DNA from: Arenimonas sp.
Lineage (GTDB): Bacteria > Pseudomonadota > Gammaproteobacteria > Xanthomonadales > Xanthomonadaceae
Length of the DNA: 46,786 nucleotides
NCBI RefSeq assembly: GCF_022842045.1
Contig: NZ_JALHQI010000018.1
Span: 1 to 46,786 of the forward strand
Direction of reading: 5' to 3'
In this document: piece after piece, positions 1 to 8,594 of the stretch
Numbering within the stretch: position 1 is the first letter of the stretch
Layout: each line of letters starts with the position of its first letter
The notes under the pieces: model-generated
Seen by the model: the letters and a program-made list of their open reading frames with translations, nothing else
Database searches by the model: none
What the model was told of the DNA's origin: nothing
Translations under genes and position numbers: made by a program

Positions 1-2
1 CG

Positions 3-392
3 CCGGCCGGCCCGGCGTTGCCGCGCGGCGCGGTGCGCGCCGGCACCGCCGCGGGCGCCCTTCGCGCGGCATCGGGTTATGGGTTCCTTCGCATCCAGGC
101 CTGGGCCGACCGCTGTGCCGACGCCGTGATGCGCGGCCAGCCGCCGGTCGGCCATCCGGCGGAGCCGCGGCTACGGGGCTGGATGGACGGCGTGTTCCTG
201 CGCGCGCTGGCCCGCCATCCCGCGCGCACGCCGGAATTCTTCATGCGGCTGGCGCGGGCGGTGCCGGCGGCGGCGTTCGCGCGCTTCATGTCGGACCAGG
301 CCAGCTGGCGCGACCAGCTGCGGGTGATGGCGGCGCTGCCGCCCGGGCCCTTCCTGCGCGCCCTGCCGGCGCGCGCGGGGCTGCCGGCATGA
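3..392 (+). CDS. crtY: Lycopene beta-cyclase, C-terminal part (5' truncated by window edge)
   Basis: CrtY cyclises the ends of lycopene to give beta-carotene at the inner membrane. Only the last ~129 codons are present; the frame is open to the left edge, so the first in-frame start-like codon (TTG at 18) is not the real start. The tail shows the typical CrtY end: a 'FMSD' motif, then 'LRVMAALP' and 'GPFLRALPARAG'. The TGA stop overlaps the ATG of the next gene by 4 nt (ATGA), so the two are translationally coupled. The neighbours (carotene dioxygenase and IPP isomerase) fit a carotenoid/retinal operon. The family is assigned from the C-terminal motifs only. Confidence 0.8.
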   Translation, partial: PAGPALPRGAVRAGTAAGALRAASGYGFLRIQAWADRCADAVMRGQPPVGHPAEPRLRGWMDGVFLRALARHPARTPEFFMRLARAVPAAAFARFMSDQASWRDQLRVMAALPPGPFLRALPARAGLPA

Positions 393-1285
393 GCCGGGCG
401 TTCGCGGCCTCGCCCGAGACCTGGGTGTTCCTGGCGCTGGGCGGCTTCATGGTCGCGCTGTGGCCCGGCGCCGGCGCGCCGGCGGCGCCCGCGCTGCTGG
501 TCGTGCTGGCGCTGGCGGTCGCCGTGACCGGGCTGCCGCACGGTGCGCTGGATCCGTGGCTGGCCCGCCAGTCCGGGCTGTGGCGCACGCGGCGGGGCCT
601 GGTTGCATTCCACCTGGCCTATGTCGCGCTGGCGGCGCTGGTACTGGTGGCCTGGCGGTGGCTGCCGGGTCCAAGCCTCGCGCTGTTCCTGGCGATCTCG
701 GCCTGGCATTTCGCGGGCGACTGGCGCGGGCACCTTCCGGGCGCGGCGCGCGCGGTGGCCGGCGGCGCGCTGCTGGCGCTGCCGGCCTGGCGCTGGCCGG
801 GCGAGGTGCAGGCGATCTTCGTGATGCTGTCCGGTGCGGACGGCGCGGCGGTCGCCGAGGCGCTGGCGACGATGGCGCCGTGGCTGGCGGCCGGCATGGC
901 AATCGTGGCGGCGTTCGCGCTGCGCCGCTCGCTGACGACGGCCATCGAGCTGGCGGCCATCACCGCGCTGGCGCTGCTGCTGCCGCCGCTGCTCTTCTTC
1001 ATCGTGTACTTCTGCGCGCTGCACAGCCTGCGGCACCTTCGCCACGCCGCCCTGGGCGCGGATGCCGGCGCTCGGCGGCGGATGGCGGGCGTGGCCGTGG
1101 GCTACACGCTGCTGGCGCTGGTGCTCGCGGCCGTGGCGTGGCCCTGGCTGGCGCGCGCCGGGGACGCGCTGCCGGTACCCGGCACGCCGCTGGCGCAGCT
1201 GGTGTTCATCGGCCTGGCGGCGCTGACGCTGCCGCACATGCTGGTGGTGATGCACGCCGAACGCGCAGCGAGGGCCGCGCCATGA
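389..1285 (+). CDS. blh: Brp/Blh family beta-carotene 15,15'-dioxygenase
   Basis: Members of this family cleave beta-carotene symmetrically into two retinal molecules. The 298-residue protein is almost entirely hydrophobic (about 7-8 membrane segments) and has the family histidines: H51 in 'PHGALD', H107 in 'AWHFAGDW' and the pair H212/H216 in 'HSLRH', which in this family bind the catalytic iron. It starts inside the crtY stop (ATGA) and its own stop overlaps the ATG of the IPP isomerase gene, so it sits mid-operon directly after the enzyme that makes its substrate. The product implies a retinal-binding protein (a rhodopsin) elsewhere in the genome; none is encoded in this window. Confidence 0.85.
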   Translation: MSRAFAASPETWVFLALGGFMVALWPGAGAPAAPALLVVLALAVAVTGLPHGALDPWLARQSGLWRTRRGLVAFHLAYVALAALVLVAWRWLPGPSLALFLAISAWHFAGDWRGHLPGAARAVAGGALLALPAWRWPGEVQAIFVMLSGADGAAVAEALATMAPWLAAGMAIVAAFALRRSLTTAIELAAITALALLLPPLLFFIVYFCALHSLRHLRHAALGADAGARRRMAGVAVGYTLLALVLAAVAWPWLARAGDALPVPGTPLAQLVFIGLAALTLPHMLVVMHAERAARAAP

Positions 1286-2307
1286 GCCTGATGTCGGAAC
1301 GCAAGGCCGGCCACATCGAAGCGGTGCTCTCGGGCCGGGTGAATGCGCGCGCGGTGGACGCCGGCTTCGACCGACTGCGCTTCGAACACTGCGCGCTGCC
1401 CGAGCTGGACCTGCAGGACATCGACCTGTCGACCGACTTCCTCGGCAAGCGGCTGCAGCGGCCCTTCCTGATCAGCTCGATGACCGGCGGCCACGCGCAC
1501 GCGACGCGGATCAACGCGGTGCTGGCGGAAGCGGCGCAGGCGCTGGGCATCGCACTGGGCGTGGGCTCGCAGCGGGTGGCGCTGTCCGGCGGCGGCTTCC
1601 AGGGCACCGACCGCAGCCTGCGCCGGCTGGCGCCCGACATCGCGCTCTACGGCAACCTGGGCGCCGCGCAGCTGCGCGAGTACGACACCGACGACATGCG
1701 CCGCGCGGTCGACATGATCGACGCCGATGCGCTGATCATCCACCTCAACCCGCTGCAGGAAGCGCTGCAGGCGCGCGGCGACACCCGCTGGAGCGGCCTG
1801 CTGGCGCGCCTGGAGCGCGTCTGCGCGACGCTGCCGGTGCCGGTGATCGTCAAGGAAGTCGGCTTCGGCATTTCCGCGCCGGTGGCCCGGCGGCTGGCAG
1901 GCTGCGGCGTGGCGGCGATCGACGTCGCCGGCGCCGGCGGCACCAGCTGGAGCGCGGTGGAGGGCCACCTGGCGACTGATCCGCAGCAGGCGGCGCTGGC
2001 CGAGATCTACCGCGACTGGGGCCTGCCGACCGCGACCGCGCTGCGCGAGGTGCGGGCGGCGCTGCCGGCGCTGCCGCTGATCGGCTCCGGCGGCATCCGC
2101 CACGGCCTCGATGCCGCCAAGGCGCTACGCCTGGGCGCCAGCCTGGTCGGCCAGGCCGGCCCGCTGCTGCGGGCCGCGATCGAGGGCGTGGCGCCGCTGA
2201 TGGCGCATTTCGCCCAGCTCGAGCAGGGCCTGCGGCTGGCCTGCTTCGCCACCGGTTCGGCCGACCTGGCCGCGCTGCGCCGCGTGCGGCTGCTCGAAGA
2301 CGCCTAG
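1282..2307 (+). CDS. fni: Type 2 isopentenyl-diphosphate delta-isomerase (FMN dependent)
   Basis: Interconverts isopentenyl and dimethylallyl diphosphate, supplying both C5 units for carotenoid synthesis. The 341-residue TIM-barrel protein shows the family motifs in order: 'SSMTGGHA' near residue 65, 'GVGSQR' near 93, 'HLNPLQE' near 153, 'KEVGFG' near 190, '[10 protein letters not shown]' near 214 and 'IGSGGIR' near 266 (flavin phosphate binding). The ATG at 1282 overlaps the blh stop (ATGA). A much longer upstream reading frame exists but is a GC-driven extension over blh. This is the last gene of the visible operon. The flavin-dependent type 2 enzyme is unrelated to the Nudix type 1 isomerase. 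Confidence 0.93.
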   Translation: MSLMSERKAGHIEAVLSGRVNARAVDAGFDRLRFEHCALPELDLQDIDLSTDFLGKRLQRPFLISSMTGGHAHATRINAVLAEAAQALGIALGVGSQRVALSGGGFQGTDRSLRRLAPDIALYGNLGAAQLREYDTDDMRRAVDMIDADALIIHLNPLQEALQARGDTRWSGLLARLERVCATLPVPVIVKEVGFGISAPVARRLAGCGVAAIDVAGAGGTSWSAVEGHLATDPQQAALAEIYRDWGLPTATALREVRAALPALPLIGSGGIRHGLDAAKALRLGASLVGQAGPLLRAAIEGVAPLMAHFAQLEQGLRLACFATGSADLAALRRVRLLEDA

Positions 2308-2657
2308 CCCGGGCTGGCTTTCAGGAAGACCTGGCGTGAAGGCGGGAAGGGTCTCGGGGCTCCACCCGCCCCTTGGAAGGCGTGCTACTCGATTTCGCTG
2401 GTTACCCGCAGGGCGAGAGTCTCGGTATTGCCCGACGCCAAGAGGCTGGCGGTAGGTGCGATGTACGTGCGGGCGCTGCCGTCGGCGGGCCGGAGCAGAC
2501 TCAGGGAAGACACCGCGAAGGCAACCCACGAGGCTTCAACGCCAACCTGGCAGGGTGGAGGGCGGCGCGGTAGCGGTGCTAACGAGCGCCCCCCGGTATT
2601 GGTTGCGTGGCCACCGCCCGTGCGACGGTGAACACCCACGTTGGATCGAACCTGCCG
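2308..2657. other. 350-bp intergenic region with no confident gene
   Basis: This stretch lies between the fni stop and the stop of the minus-strand CVNH/PASTA gene (tail to tail). It holds only short overlapping reading frames. The least unlikely is a minus-strand GTG-initiated frame at 2385-2639 (84 codons) whose last ~30 residues look protein-like ('ARTYIAPTASLL', 'LALRVTSEIE'). It is in the same frame as the secreted-protein gene, beyond that gene's TGA. No strong terminator hairpin with a T-run was found for either convergent gene. Confidence 0.4.
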
Positions 2658-4748
2658 TCAGAACTTGCAGGCACCCTTGGTGAAGGGGCACTGATACCCA
2701 TACTTCTGCCTCAGGAAGGACTCGGCGCTTTCTTCGCTGCAGACGAAACCTTCGTCCTGGAACAGCGTGGGCTTGCACACCCCGTTGTTCTCCAGCTTCT
2801 CCTGGTCACTGCAGATGTTGTCCTTGCAGGCGCTGCAGTAGACGAGGAACTTGGGTTCCTTGCCGTCACATACCTTGGTGCCGGACGTTCCGCCGGCGGT
2901 CGGCTTCAGTCCCAGGCTCAGATCGACAGCCGATCCGTGGACCGCCGAGACTCCGGCCGCGGGGGTATGCGAGAGCACCACCAGGGTCTCGTCGGTTCCA
3001 AGCAAGCCGTTGGTGTTCAGCCGACCCAGGCTCAGGCGCACCTGTGCGAGGCTGTTCTTGGCCTGCCCCAGGGTCTGGCCAACAAGGTCCGGCACGGTCG
3101 AACTCGGGATGTCGCCACAGATCAACTTGCCGTTGTGGTTGTTGATGGGCTGGTTGCAGCCCGAGACATTGAGGCCGTGCAGGGTTGAGTATCCCCCGCG
3201 GAGCGTCTGGCAGGCGGCCGTCAGTATCCCGCGCTCGAACGTGATGCCAACGCAGGAGTCTTGGTAGGGTCCCGCCGGCGGAACGTCTGGGCTGCAACGG
3301 AGCTTGTTGGTATCCGCGGAGATGCCGCCGGCGCACTGGCGAACGTCGGCGATTTCGCCGCAGGTCGAAGTGAGCCTGAAGTCGGTCAGGACGAACTCCG
3401 TGCACTTGGCCCGGCGGCTGGTCCAACGCAGGGAATCGAGCCGCGACCCGACAGAGCACTTGAGGATGCCGTTGGCATCGGCGAAAGGAATGGACGTGCA
3501 AGCCGACGTGTCCAGGCTGGTGTCCACCAAGGCCTCGCTCAAGTTGCGGCATTGCCCCCGCAGCACGCCCGTCCCCGGGCGCAAGGGGTTCGGAAACAGG
3601 CTCTGCATGTAGGCAAACAGGCCGAGCGGGGCCTGCTGCATGCCTCGCACTTCCCATTCGTACCTGGCGCTGACGATGCCTTCCGAGAGGTTTCCGGGAA
3701 TCGGCCCCTGCTCGTTCGACAGGGCGCACGCGCTGTAAAACGCGGCGTCCCGGTCGCTCACGCACCGCCCGTCGATTTCACGCCTCCCTCCGCGGCAACT
3801 CGGGAAGGCTTCCGCTGCGGTGCAGGCCCGCTGGCGATCACCGCCGCACGCACCGCTTGCCAGGCAGATGCCCCGGATCTCGACCAGGCCCGGATCGCAG
3901 CTGCTCCGTCCCACGATGGCGCAGGCACGCTCATCGAGGCGTCCGCACGCAGGACGGATGCAGACGTTGTTCTGCGGCACCAGGGTCGCCACGCATCCTG
4001 TCAGCGGCTGCCAGGCGCCCGGCTCGCCGGCCAGGCAACGCCGTTTCCCCTCGGCGCCGCAATCGCCGCGTACCTGGCAGACATTGTCGAACTCGACCAG
4101 GCCGCGATCGCAGCTGTTGCGGCCGGCGATGGCGCAGGCCCGTTCGCCGACGCGTCCGCAGGCGACGCGCCCGACCAGTGTCGCGGGCCGCACGTCGGTC
4201 CTCGCGGGCACCACGCAGGCCTGGTTTGATTGAACGTGGGCCGTACCCCTGACCGCGCCAGCCGGGCACGTCCAGCACGATCCGATATCCGCGAACTGCC
4301 CGGCGCCGCAGCCCGCGCGCCGGATGAAGGTCGCTGGCTGCTTGCGGTCGAACACGCCGCCCGGTTGGCCACAAGCCGCAGGCCCGTTGACCGGCGACAC
4401 CGTCCTGACCAGGCCGGAAGGGCAACGCCAGCACTCGCCACCGTTGCGCGGATCAGTGACGTCCCCGGCATCGCAGACCGCCGAGCCCTGCCTGGTGGCC
4501 GGACCCGTCGTAGCTGGAACGGCAGCCTCGCAGGCATTGGCTGCCGTCACGGGGAAAACGGTCCGATTGAATCCGGCCGGGCACTCCCAGCACTCGCCGC
4601 CGTTGCGCGGGTCGAGGAATCCGCGGGGGCAGGTTTGGGCACTGGAGATCGCCGGCCAGGCCAGCAGCGCGGTCAGCACCACCAGGCACCAATACCCGGC
4701 AAGCCGTCGAGGAAGGTCGTTGTTGACGCGGGATGTCTGGGGAGTCAT
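2658..4748 (-). CDS. Secreted Cys-rich protein with cyanovirin-N-like (CVNH) region and PASTA domain
   Basis: A 696-residue exported protein of unknown function. The start (ATG at 4748) is chosen because it gives a signal peptide: charged residues to 15, a hydrophobic core at 20-36 and an 'SSAQ' cleavage region. Residues ~38-180 hold three Cys-rich repeats of the pattern DPRNGGECWxCPxG, and ~187-330 hold further CGRxxERACAI modules. Residues ~395-545 resemble the cyanovirin-N homology fold; the clearest half-repeat is 492-544 ('GPYQDSCVGI', 'TAACQ', 'NHNGKLIC'), with an earlier one at ~395-431 ending 'ANGILKC'. Residues ~549-613 form a PASTA domain ('VPDLVGQTLGQAKNSL'). The tail is again Cys-rich. 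CVNH domains bind mannose glycans and PASTA domains often bind cell wall, so glycan binding outside the cell is inferred. It stands alone between convergent fni and divergent ior. Confidence 0.7.
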   Translation of the reverse strand: MTPQTSRVNNDLPRRLAGYWCLVVLTALLAWPAISSAQTCPRGFLDPRNGGECWECPAGFNRTVFPVTAANACEAAVPATTGPATRQGSAVCDAGDVTDPRNGGECWRCPSGLVRTVSPVNGPAACGQPGGVFDRKQPATFIRRAGCGAGQFADIGSCWTCPAGAVRGTAHVQSNQACVVPARTDVRPATLVGRVACGRVGERACAIAGRNSCDRGLVEFDNVCQVRGDCGAEGKRRCLAGEPGAWQPLTGCVATLVPQNNVCIRPACGRLDERACAIVGRSSCDPGLVEIRGICLASGACGGDRQRACTAAEAFPSCRGGRREIDGRCVSDRDAAFYSACALSNEQGPIPGNLSEGIVSARYEWEVRGMQQAPLGLFAYMQSLFPNPLRPGTGVLRGQCRNLSEALVDTSLDTSACTSIPFADANGILKCSVGSRLDSLRWTSRRAKCTEFVLTDFRLTSTCGEIADVRQCAGGISADTNKLRCSPDVPPAGPYQDSCVGITFERGILTAACQTLRGGYSTLHGLNVSGCNQPINNHNGKLICGDIPSSTVPDLVGQTLGQAKNSLAQVRLSLGRLNTNGLLGTDETLVVLSHTPAAGVSAVHGSAVDLSLGLKPTAGGTSGTKVCDGKEPKFLVYCSACKDNICSDQEKLENNGVCKPTLFQDEGFVCSEESAESFLRQKYGYQCPFTKGACKF

Positions 4749-5011
4749 GTCAGGCTTCAGGGGGGTGGGCCTGAAGAAAGAAACGAGCAATGGGTCCTCG
4801 CTCGGCCATGCGAGGCCGTGCGGGACAAACGGGTGACGGCAGTCGGGACCGCTCGGCAACAGGCAGCCCGGCCCGGTGGCGCGGGGTTTGGCAGCCGCCG
4901 CCGCGGGAGAGGCCGTGGGAGTGGGTGGCCCGCTTCACGCCCTCCCCACCCGGCCCGGGACCGCGACCCGGGTATAATTCCGAGTCTTTGCTCCAGCCCC
5001 GGAAACCGCCC
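4749..5011. other. Divergent intergenic region between the secreted-protein gene and ior
   Basis: 263 bp that must carry the promoters of both divergent genes. A perfect TATAAT is present on the plus strand at 4973-4978 (annotated separately). Long reading frames crossing this region on both strands are extensions of, or antisense shadows of, the flanking genes. Confidence 0.5.
4973..4978 (+). promoter_or_regulatory. Candidate -10 element for the ior gene
   Basis: A perfect TATAAT hexamer lies 33 bp before the ior ATG in otherwise very GC-rich DNA, which makes chance less likely. No TTGACA-like -35 is visible at 16-18 bp spacing, so it could depend on an activator. Transcription would start near 4985, giving a short leader of about 27 nt. 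Confidence 0.45.
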
Positions 5012-8000
5012 ATGTCCGTCCCGACCCTCCCGACCGAACGTCCGCTCGACCGCGAGTACACGCTCGAGCACAAATACACGCGCGAAGAGGGCCGGATCTA
5101 CCTGTCCGGCGTGCAGGCGCTGGTGCGGCTGCCGCTGATGCAGCAGATGCGCGACCGCGCCGCCGGCATCAACACCGCCGGCTTCATCTCGGGCTACCGC
5201 GGCTCGCCGCTGGGCGGCTTCGACCTGGAGCTGTGGAAGGCGCGCAAGCACCTCAAGGCCAGCGGCATCGAGTTCACGCCGGGCCTGAACGAAGACCTTG
5301 GCGCGACGATGGTCTGGGGCTCGCAGCAGACCAACCTGTTCCAGGGCGCGAAGTACGACGGCGTGTTCTCGATGTGGTACGGCAAGGGCCCGGGCGTGGA
5401 CCGCTGCGGTGACGTGTTCAAGCACGGCAACGCCGCCGGCACCTCGAAGCTGGGTGGCGTGCTGGCGCTGGCGGCCGACGACCACGCCTGCCGCTCGTCC
5501 ACGCTGCCGCACGGTTCCGAGGGCGAGTTCGAGAGCGCGATGATGCCGGTGCTCAACCCGGCCGGCGTGCAGGACATCCTGGACATGGGCCTGCTGGGCT
5601 GGGCGATGAGCCGCTACACCGGCCGCTGGATCGGCTTCAAGACGATCGCGGAAACGGTGGAGTCGTCGGCCTCGGTGAACGTGAACCCGCACCAGCTCGA
5701 CATCATCCTGCCGGGCGACTTCGAGCTGCCCCAGGGCGGCCTCAACATCCGCTGGCCGGACCCGCCGCTGGACCAGGAAATGCGCCTGCACCAGTACGCG
5801 GTGAAGGCCGCGCAGGCGTTCGCGCGCGCCAACCACATCGACAAGGTCGTCGTGGATTCTCCCAAGGCGCGGCTGGGCATCGTCACCACCGGCAAGAGCT
5901 ACCTGGACGTGCTTCAGGCGCTGGAATACCTGGGCATCGACCGCAAGGTGGCCGAGGACATCGGCATCCGCGTCTACAAGGTCGGCATGACCTGGCCGCT
6001 GGAGCCGCTGGGCATCCGCGAGTTCGCGCGCGGGCTGGAGGACATCATCGTCGTCGAGGAGAAGCGCAGCTTCGTCGAGCGGCAGATGAAGGAATACATG
6101 TACAACTGGGAGCATCGCCCCTCCATCGTCGGCAAGTACGACGAGCTGGAGAACTGGGTGCTGCCGAGCACGAACGAGCTGACCCCGGCGCGCATCGCCC
6201 GCGTCATCGCCGGCCGCGTGCAGCGCTTCTTCCGCAGCGAGCAGATGGACAGCCGCCTGCAGTGGATCGCCGCCAAGGAGAAGGAGCTGGCCGCCCCGCG
6301 CGCCAACTTCCCGCGCGTGCCGCACTACTGCTCGGGCTGCCCGCACAACTCGTCCACCGTGGTGCCGGAAGGCTCGCGCGCGCTGGGCGGCATCGGCTGC
6401 CATTACATGGTCACGTGGATGGACCGGAAGACCGACACCTTCACGCACATGGGCGGCGAAGGCGTCACGTGGTCCGGCCAGGCGCCGTTCACCGAGGAAA
6501 AGCACGTCTTCCAGAACCTGGGCGACGGCACCTACTTCCACTCCGGTTCGCTGGCCATCCGCCAGTCGATTGCCGCGAAGGTGAACATCACTTACAAGAT
6601 CCTCTACAACGACGCGGTAGCGATGACCGGTGGCCAGCCGGTGGACGGCACGCTCACCGTGCCCGACATCGCGCACCAGGTGCGCAGCGAGGGCGTCAAG
6701 ACCATCGTCGTGCTCTCCGATGACATCGAGAAGTGGTCGGATCGTTCGATCTTCCCGAGCGGCGTGGAGTTCTTCGACCGCAGCGAGCTTGACGCGCAGC
6801 AGAAGCGCCTGCGCGAGGTCCCCGGCACCACCGTGCTGATCTTCGACCAGACCTGCGCGGCCGAGAAGCGCCGCCGCCGCAAGCGCGGCAAGATGGTGGA
6901 CCCGGCCAAGCGCATCGCCATCAACTCGCTGGTCTGCGAGGGCTGCGGCGACTGCGGCGTGAAGTCGAACTGCGTGAGCGTGCTGCCGAAGGAAACCGAG
7001 TACGGCCGCAAGCGCGAGATCGACCAGAGCAACTGCAACAAGGACTTCAGCTGCGTGAAGGGCTTCTGCCCGAGCTTCGTCACCGTGAAGGGCGGCGGGC
7101 TGCGCAAGCGCAAGGGCACGGGCAACAAGGAGCTGCTGGCGAACCTGCCGGCGCCCGTGATCCGCGGCGACCTGGAACAGCCCTGGAACATCCTGATCAC
7201 CGGCGTCGGCGGCACCGGCGTGGTGACCATCGGCGCGCTGCTGGGCATGGCCGCGCACCTGGAGAACAAGGGCGCGTCGGTGCTCGACCAGACCGGCCTG
7301 GCGCAGAAGGGCGGCGCGGTCACCACCCACGTGCGCATCGCGCGCACGCCGGCCGACATCCACGCCGTGCGCATCGCGGCCGGTGAGGCCGACCTGGTGC
7401 TGGGCTGCGACATGGTCGTCGTGAACGACTACTGGGCGCTGTCCAAGATCCGCGCCGACCGCACCGAGGTCGTGATCAACGACTACCAGGCGATGCCGGG
7501 TCCGTTCACGCGCCAGCCGGACATGCAGTTCCCGGCCGCGGGCATCGTCGAGGCGATCCGCACGGCGCTGGGCGGCCGCGAGCCGCTGCAGGTCGCCGCC
7601 ACCGAGATCGCCACCGCACTGATGGGCGACGCCATCGCCACCAACCTGTTCATGCTGGGCGTGGCCTGGCAGCGCGGGCTGGTGCCGATCAGCTTCGAAG
7701 CCATCGAGCGCGCCATCGAGCTCAACGGCGCCGCGGTCGAGATGAACAAGACCGCCTTCGCCTGGGGCCGCCTGTCGGCCATCAACCCCGAGGCGGTGCT
7801 CGAGGCGGCGGGCCTGGTCGAGGCGCCGGCGGAAGCCAGCACGCTCGCCGACTCGCTCGACGACGAGGCCATCAGCCAGTCGCTCGACGAACTGATCGAA
7901 CGCCGCGTGAAGTTCCTCACCGACTACCAGGACAAGGCTTACGCCGGCCGCTACGTCGCGCTGGTGGACAAGGTGCGCCAGGCCGAGGCCCGCAAGGCCG

Positions 8001-8509
8001 ACGGCTCGACCGCGCTCACCGCGGCCGTGGCCCGCTACTACTTCAAGCTCATGGCCTACAAGGACGAGTACGAAGTGGCGCGCCTTTACACCTCGGGTGA
8101 TTTCCAGAAGCGCATCGCGCAGCAGTTCGACGGTGACTACAAGCTGCACTTCAACCTGGCGCCGCCGCTGTTCTCCAAGCGCGATGCCGATGGCCACCTG
8201 GTGAAGCAGGAATACGGCCCGTGGATCTTCACGGCGTTCAAGCTGATCAAGAAGCTGAAGTTCCTGCGCGGCGGCGCGTTCGACGTGTTCGGCAAGACCG
8301 AGGAGCGCCGCATGGAGCGCCAGCTGATCACCGACTACGCCAACACGGTCGAGGAACTGCTGGGCAAGCTCGACGCCGGCAACGTGGCGCTGGCCACCGA
8401 GATCGCCTCGGTGCCCGAGCACATCCGCGGCTTCGGCCACGTCAAGGAAGCCCACTTCGCCAAGGCCAAGGCCCGCGAGGCGGAGCTGCTGGCGAGCTGG
8501 CGCGCCTGA
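5012..8509 (+). CDS. Indolepyruvate ferredoxin oxidoreductase, fused alpha/beta (aerobic type)
   Basis: Oxidatively decarboxylates aryl pyruvates (indolepyruvate, phenylpyruvate) to aryl-acetyl-CoA using thiamine diphosphate and iron-sulfur clusters, in aromatic amino-acid catabolism. The 1165-residue protein is the fused aerobic form. An N-terminal pyrimidine-binding region begins near 'GYRGSPLGGFD'; a TPP-binding region follows 'CSGCPHN' near residue 440; a four-Cys cluster motif 'CEGCGDCG' is near 642; and the gamma domain begins with 'GVGGTGVVT' near 730. The start at 5012 is the first ATG matching the family N-terminus; upstream sequence in frame is low-complexity leader. A bidirectional palindrome/terminator follows at 8521. 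It could work with phenylalanine hydroxylase (25132) in aromatic amino-acid breakdown, which is inference. Confidence 0.92.
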   Translation: MSVPTLPTERPLDREYTLEHKYTREEGRIYLSGVQALVRLPLMQQMRDRAAGINTAGFISGYRGSPLGGFDLELWKARKHLKASGIEFTPGLNEDLGATMVWGSQQTNLFQGAKYDGVFSMWYGKGPGVDRCGDVFKHGNAAGTSKLGGVLALAADDHACRSSTLPHGSEGEFESAMMPVLNPAGVQDILDMGLLGWAMSRYTGRWIGFKTIAETVESSASVNVNPHQLDIILPGDFELPQGGLNIRWPDPPLDQEMRLHQYAVKAAQAFARANHIDKVVVDSPKARLGIVTTGKSYLDVLQALEYLGIDRKVAEDIGIRVYKVGMTWPLEPLGIREFARGLEDIIVVEEKRSFVERQMKEYMYNWEHRPSIVGKYDELENWVLPSTNELTPARIARVIAGRVQRFFRSEQMDSRLQWIAAKEKELAAPRANFPRVPHYCSGCPHNSSTVVPEGSRALGGIGCHYMVTWMDRKTDTFTHMGGEGVTWSGQAPFTEEKHVFQNLGDGTYFHSGSLAIRQSIAAKVNITYKILYNDAVAMTGGQPVDGTLTVPDIAHQVRSEGVKTIVVLSDDIEKWSDRSIFPSGVEFFDRSELDAQQKRLREVPGTTVLIFDQTCAAEKRRRRKRGKMVDPAKRIAINSLVCEGCGDCGVKSNCVSVLPKETEYGRKREIDQSNCNKDFSCVKGFCPSFVTVKGGGLRKRKGTGNKELLANLPAPVIRGDLEQPWNILITGVGGTGVVTIGALLGMAAHLENKGASVLDQTGLAQKGGAVTTHVRIARTPADIHAVRIAAGEADLVLGCDMVVVNDYWALSKIRADRTEVVINDYQAMPGPFTRQPDMQFPAAGIVEAIRTALGGREPLQVAATEIATALMGDAIATNLFMLGVAWQRGLVPISFEAIERAIELNGAAVEMNKTAFAWGRLSAINPEAVLEAAGLVEAPAEASTLADSLDDEAISQSLDELIERRVKFLTDYQDKAYAGRYVALVDKVRQAEARKADGSTALTAAVARYYFKLMAYKDEYEVARLYTSGDFQKRIAQQFDGDYKLHFNLAPPLFSKRDADGHLVKQEYGPWIFTAFKLIKKLKFLRGGAFDVFGKTEERRMERQLITDYANTVEELLGKLDAGNVALATEIASVPEHIRGFGHVKEAHFAKAKAREAELLASWRA

Positions 8510-8520
8510 CCAACGCGTGA

Positions 8521-8594
8521 TGTGGGAGGGACGTCAGTCACGATGCCTTTCGTCGGAAGGCATCGGGACTGACGTCCCTCCCACAGTCTTTTTT
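8521..8594. terminator. Long palindromic repeat element acting as terminator between convergent genes
   Basis: Two 29-nt arms (8521-8549 and 8557-8585), complementary except at one position, flank a 7-nt loop. They begin TGTGGGAGGGACGTCAGTC and end with its reverse complement. A T-run (8589-8594) follows on the plus strand, as in a factor-independent terminator. The element lies between ior and the minus-strand M56 gene, whose stop codon sits in the T-run. One arm recurs at 38197-38221, so this is a dispersed REP-like family as well as a terminator. Confidence 0.75.

Noticed and set aside
460-1281. Upstream extension of the fni frame giving a 615-residue protein
   Set aside because: The extension overlaps blh in another frame and is Gly/Ala/Arg low-complexity; the family N-terminus begins at ATG 1282.
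4757-8455. 1232-codon open frame on the minus strand opposite ior
   Set aside because: It is antisense to a well-recognised enzyme, is His/Ala/Arg/Asp-rich with no family motif, and is expected from high GC at third codon positions.
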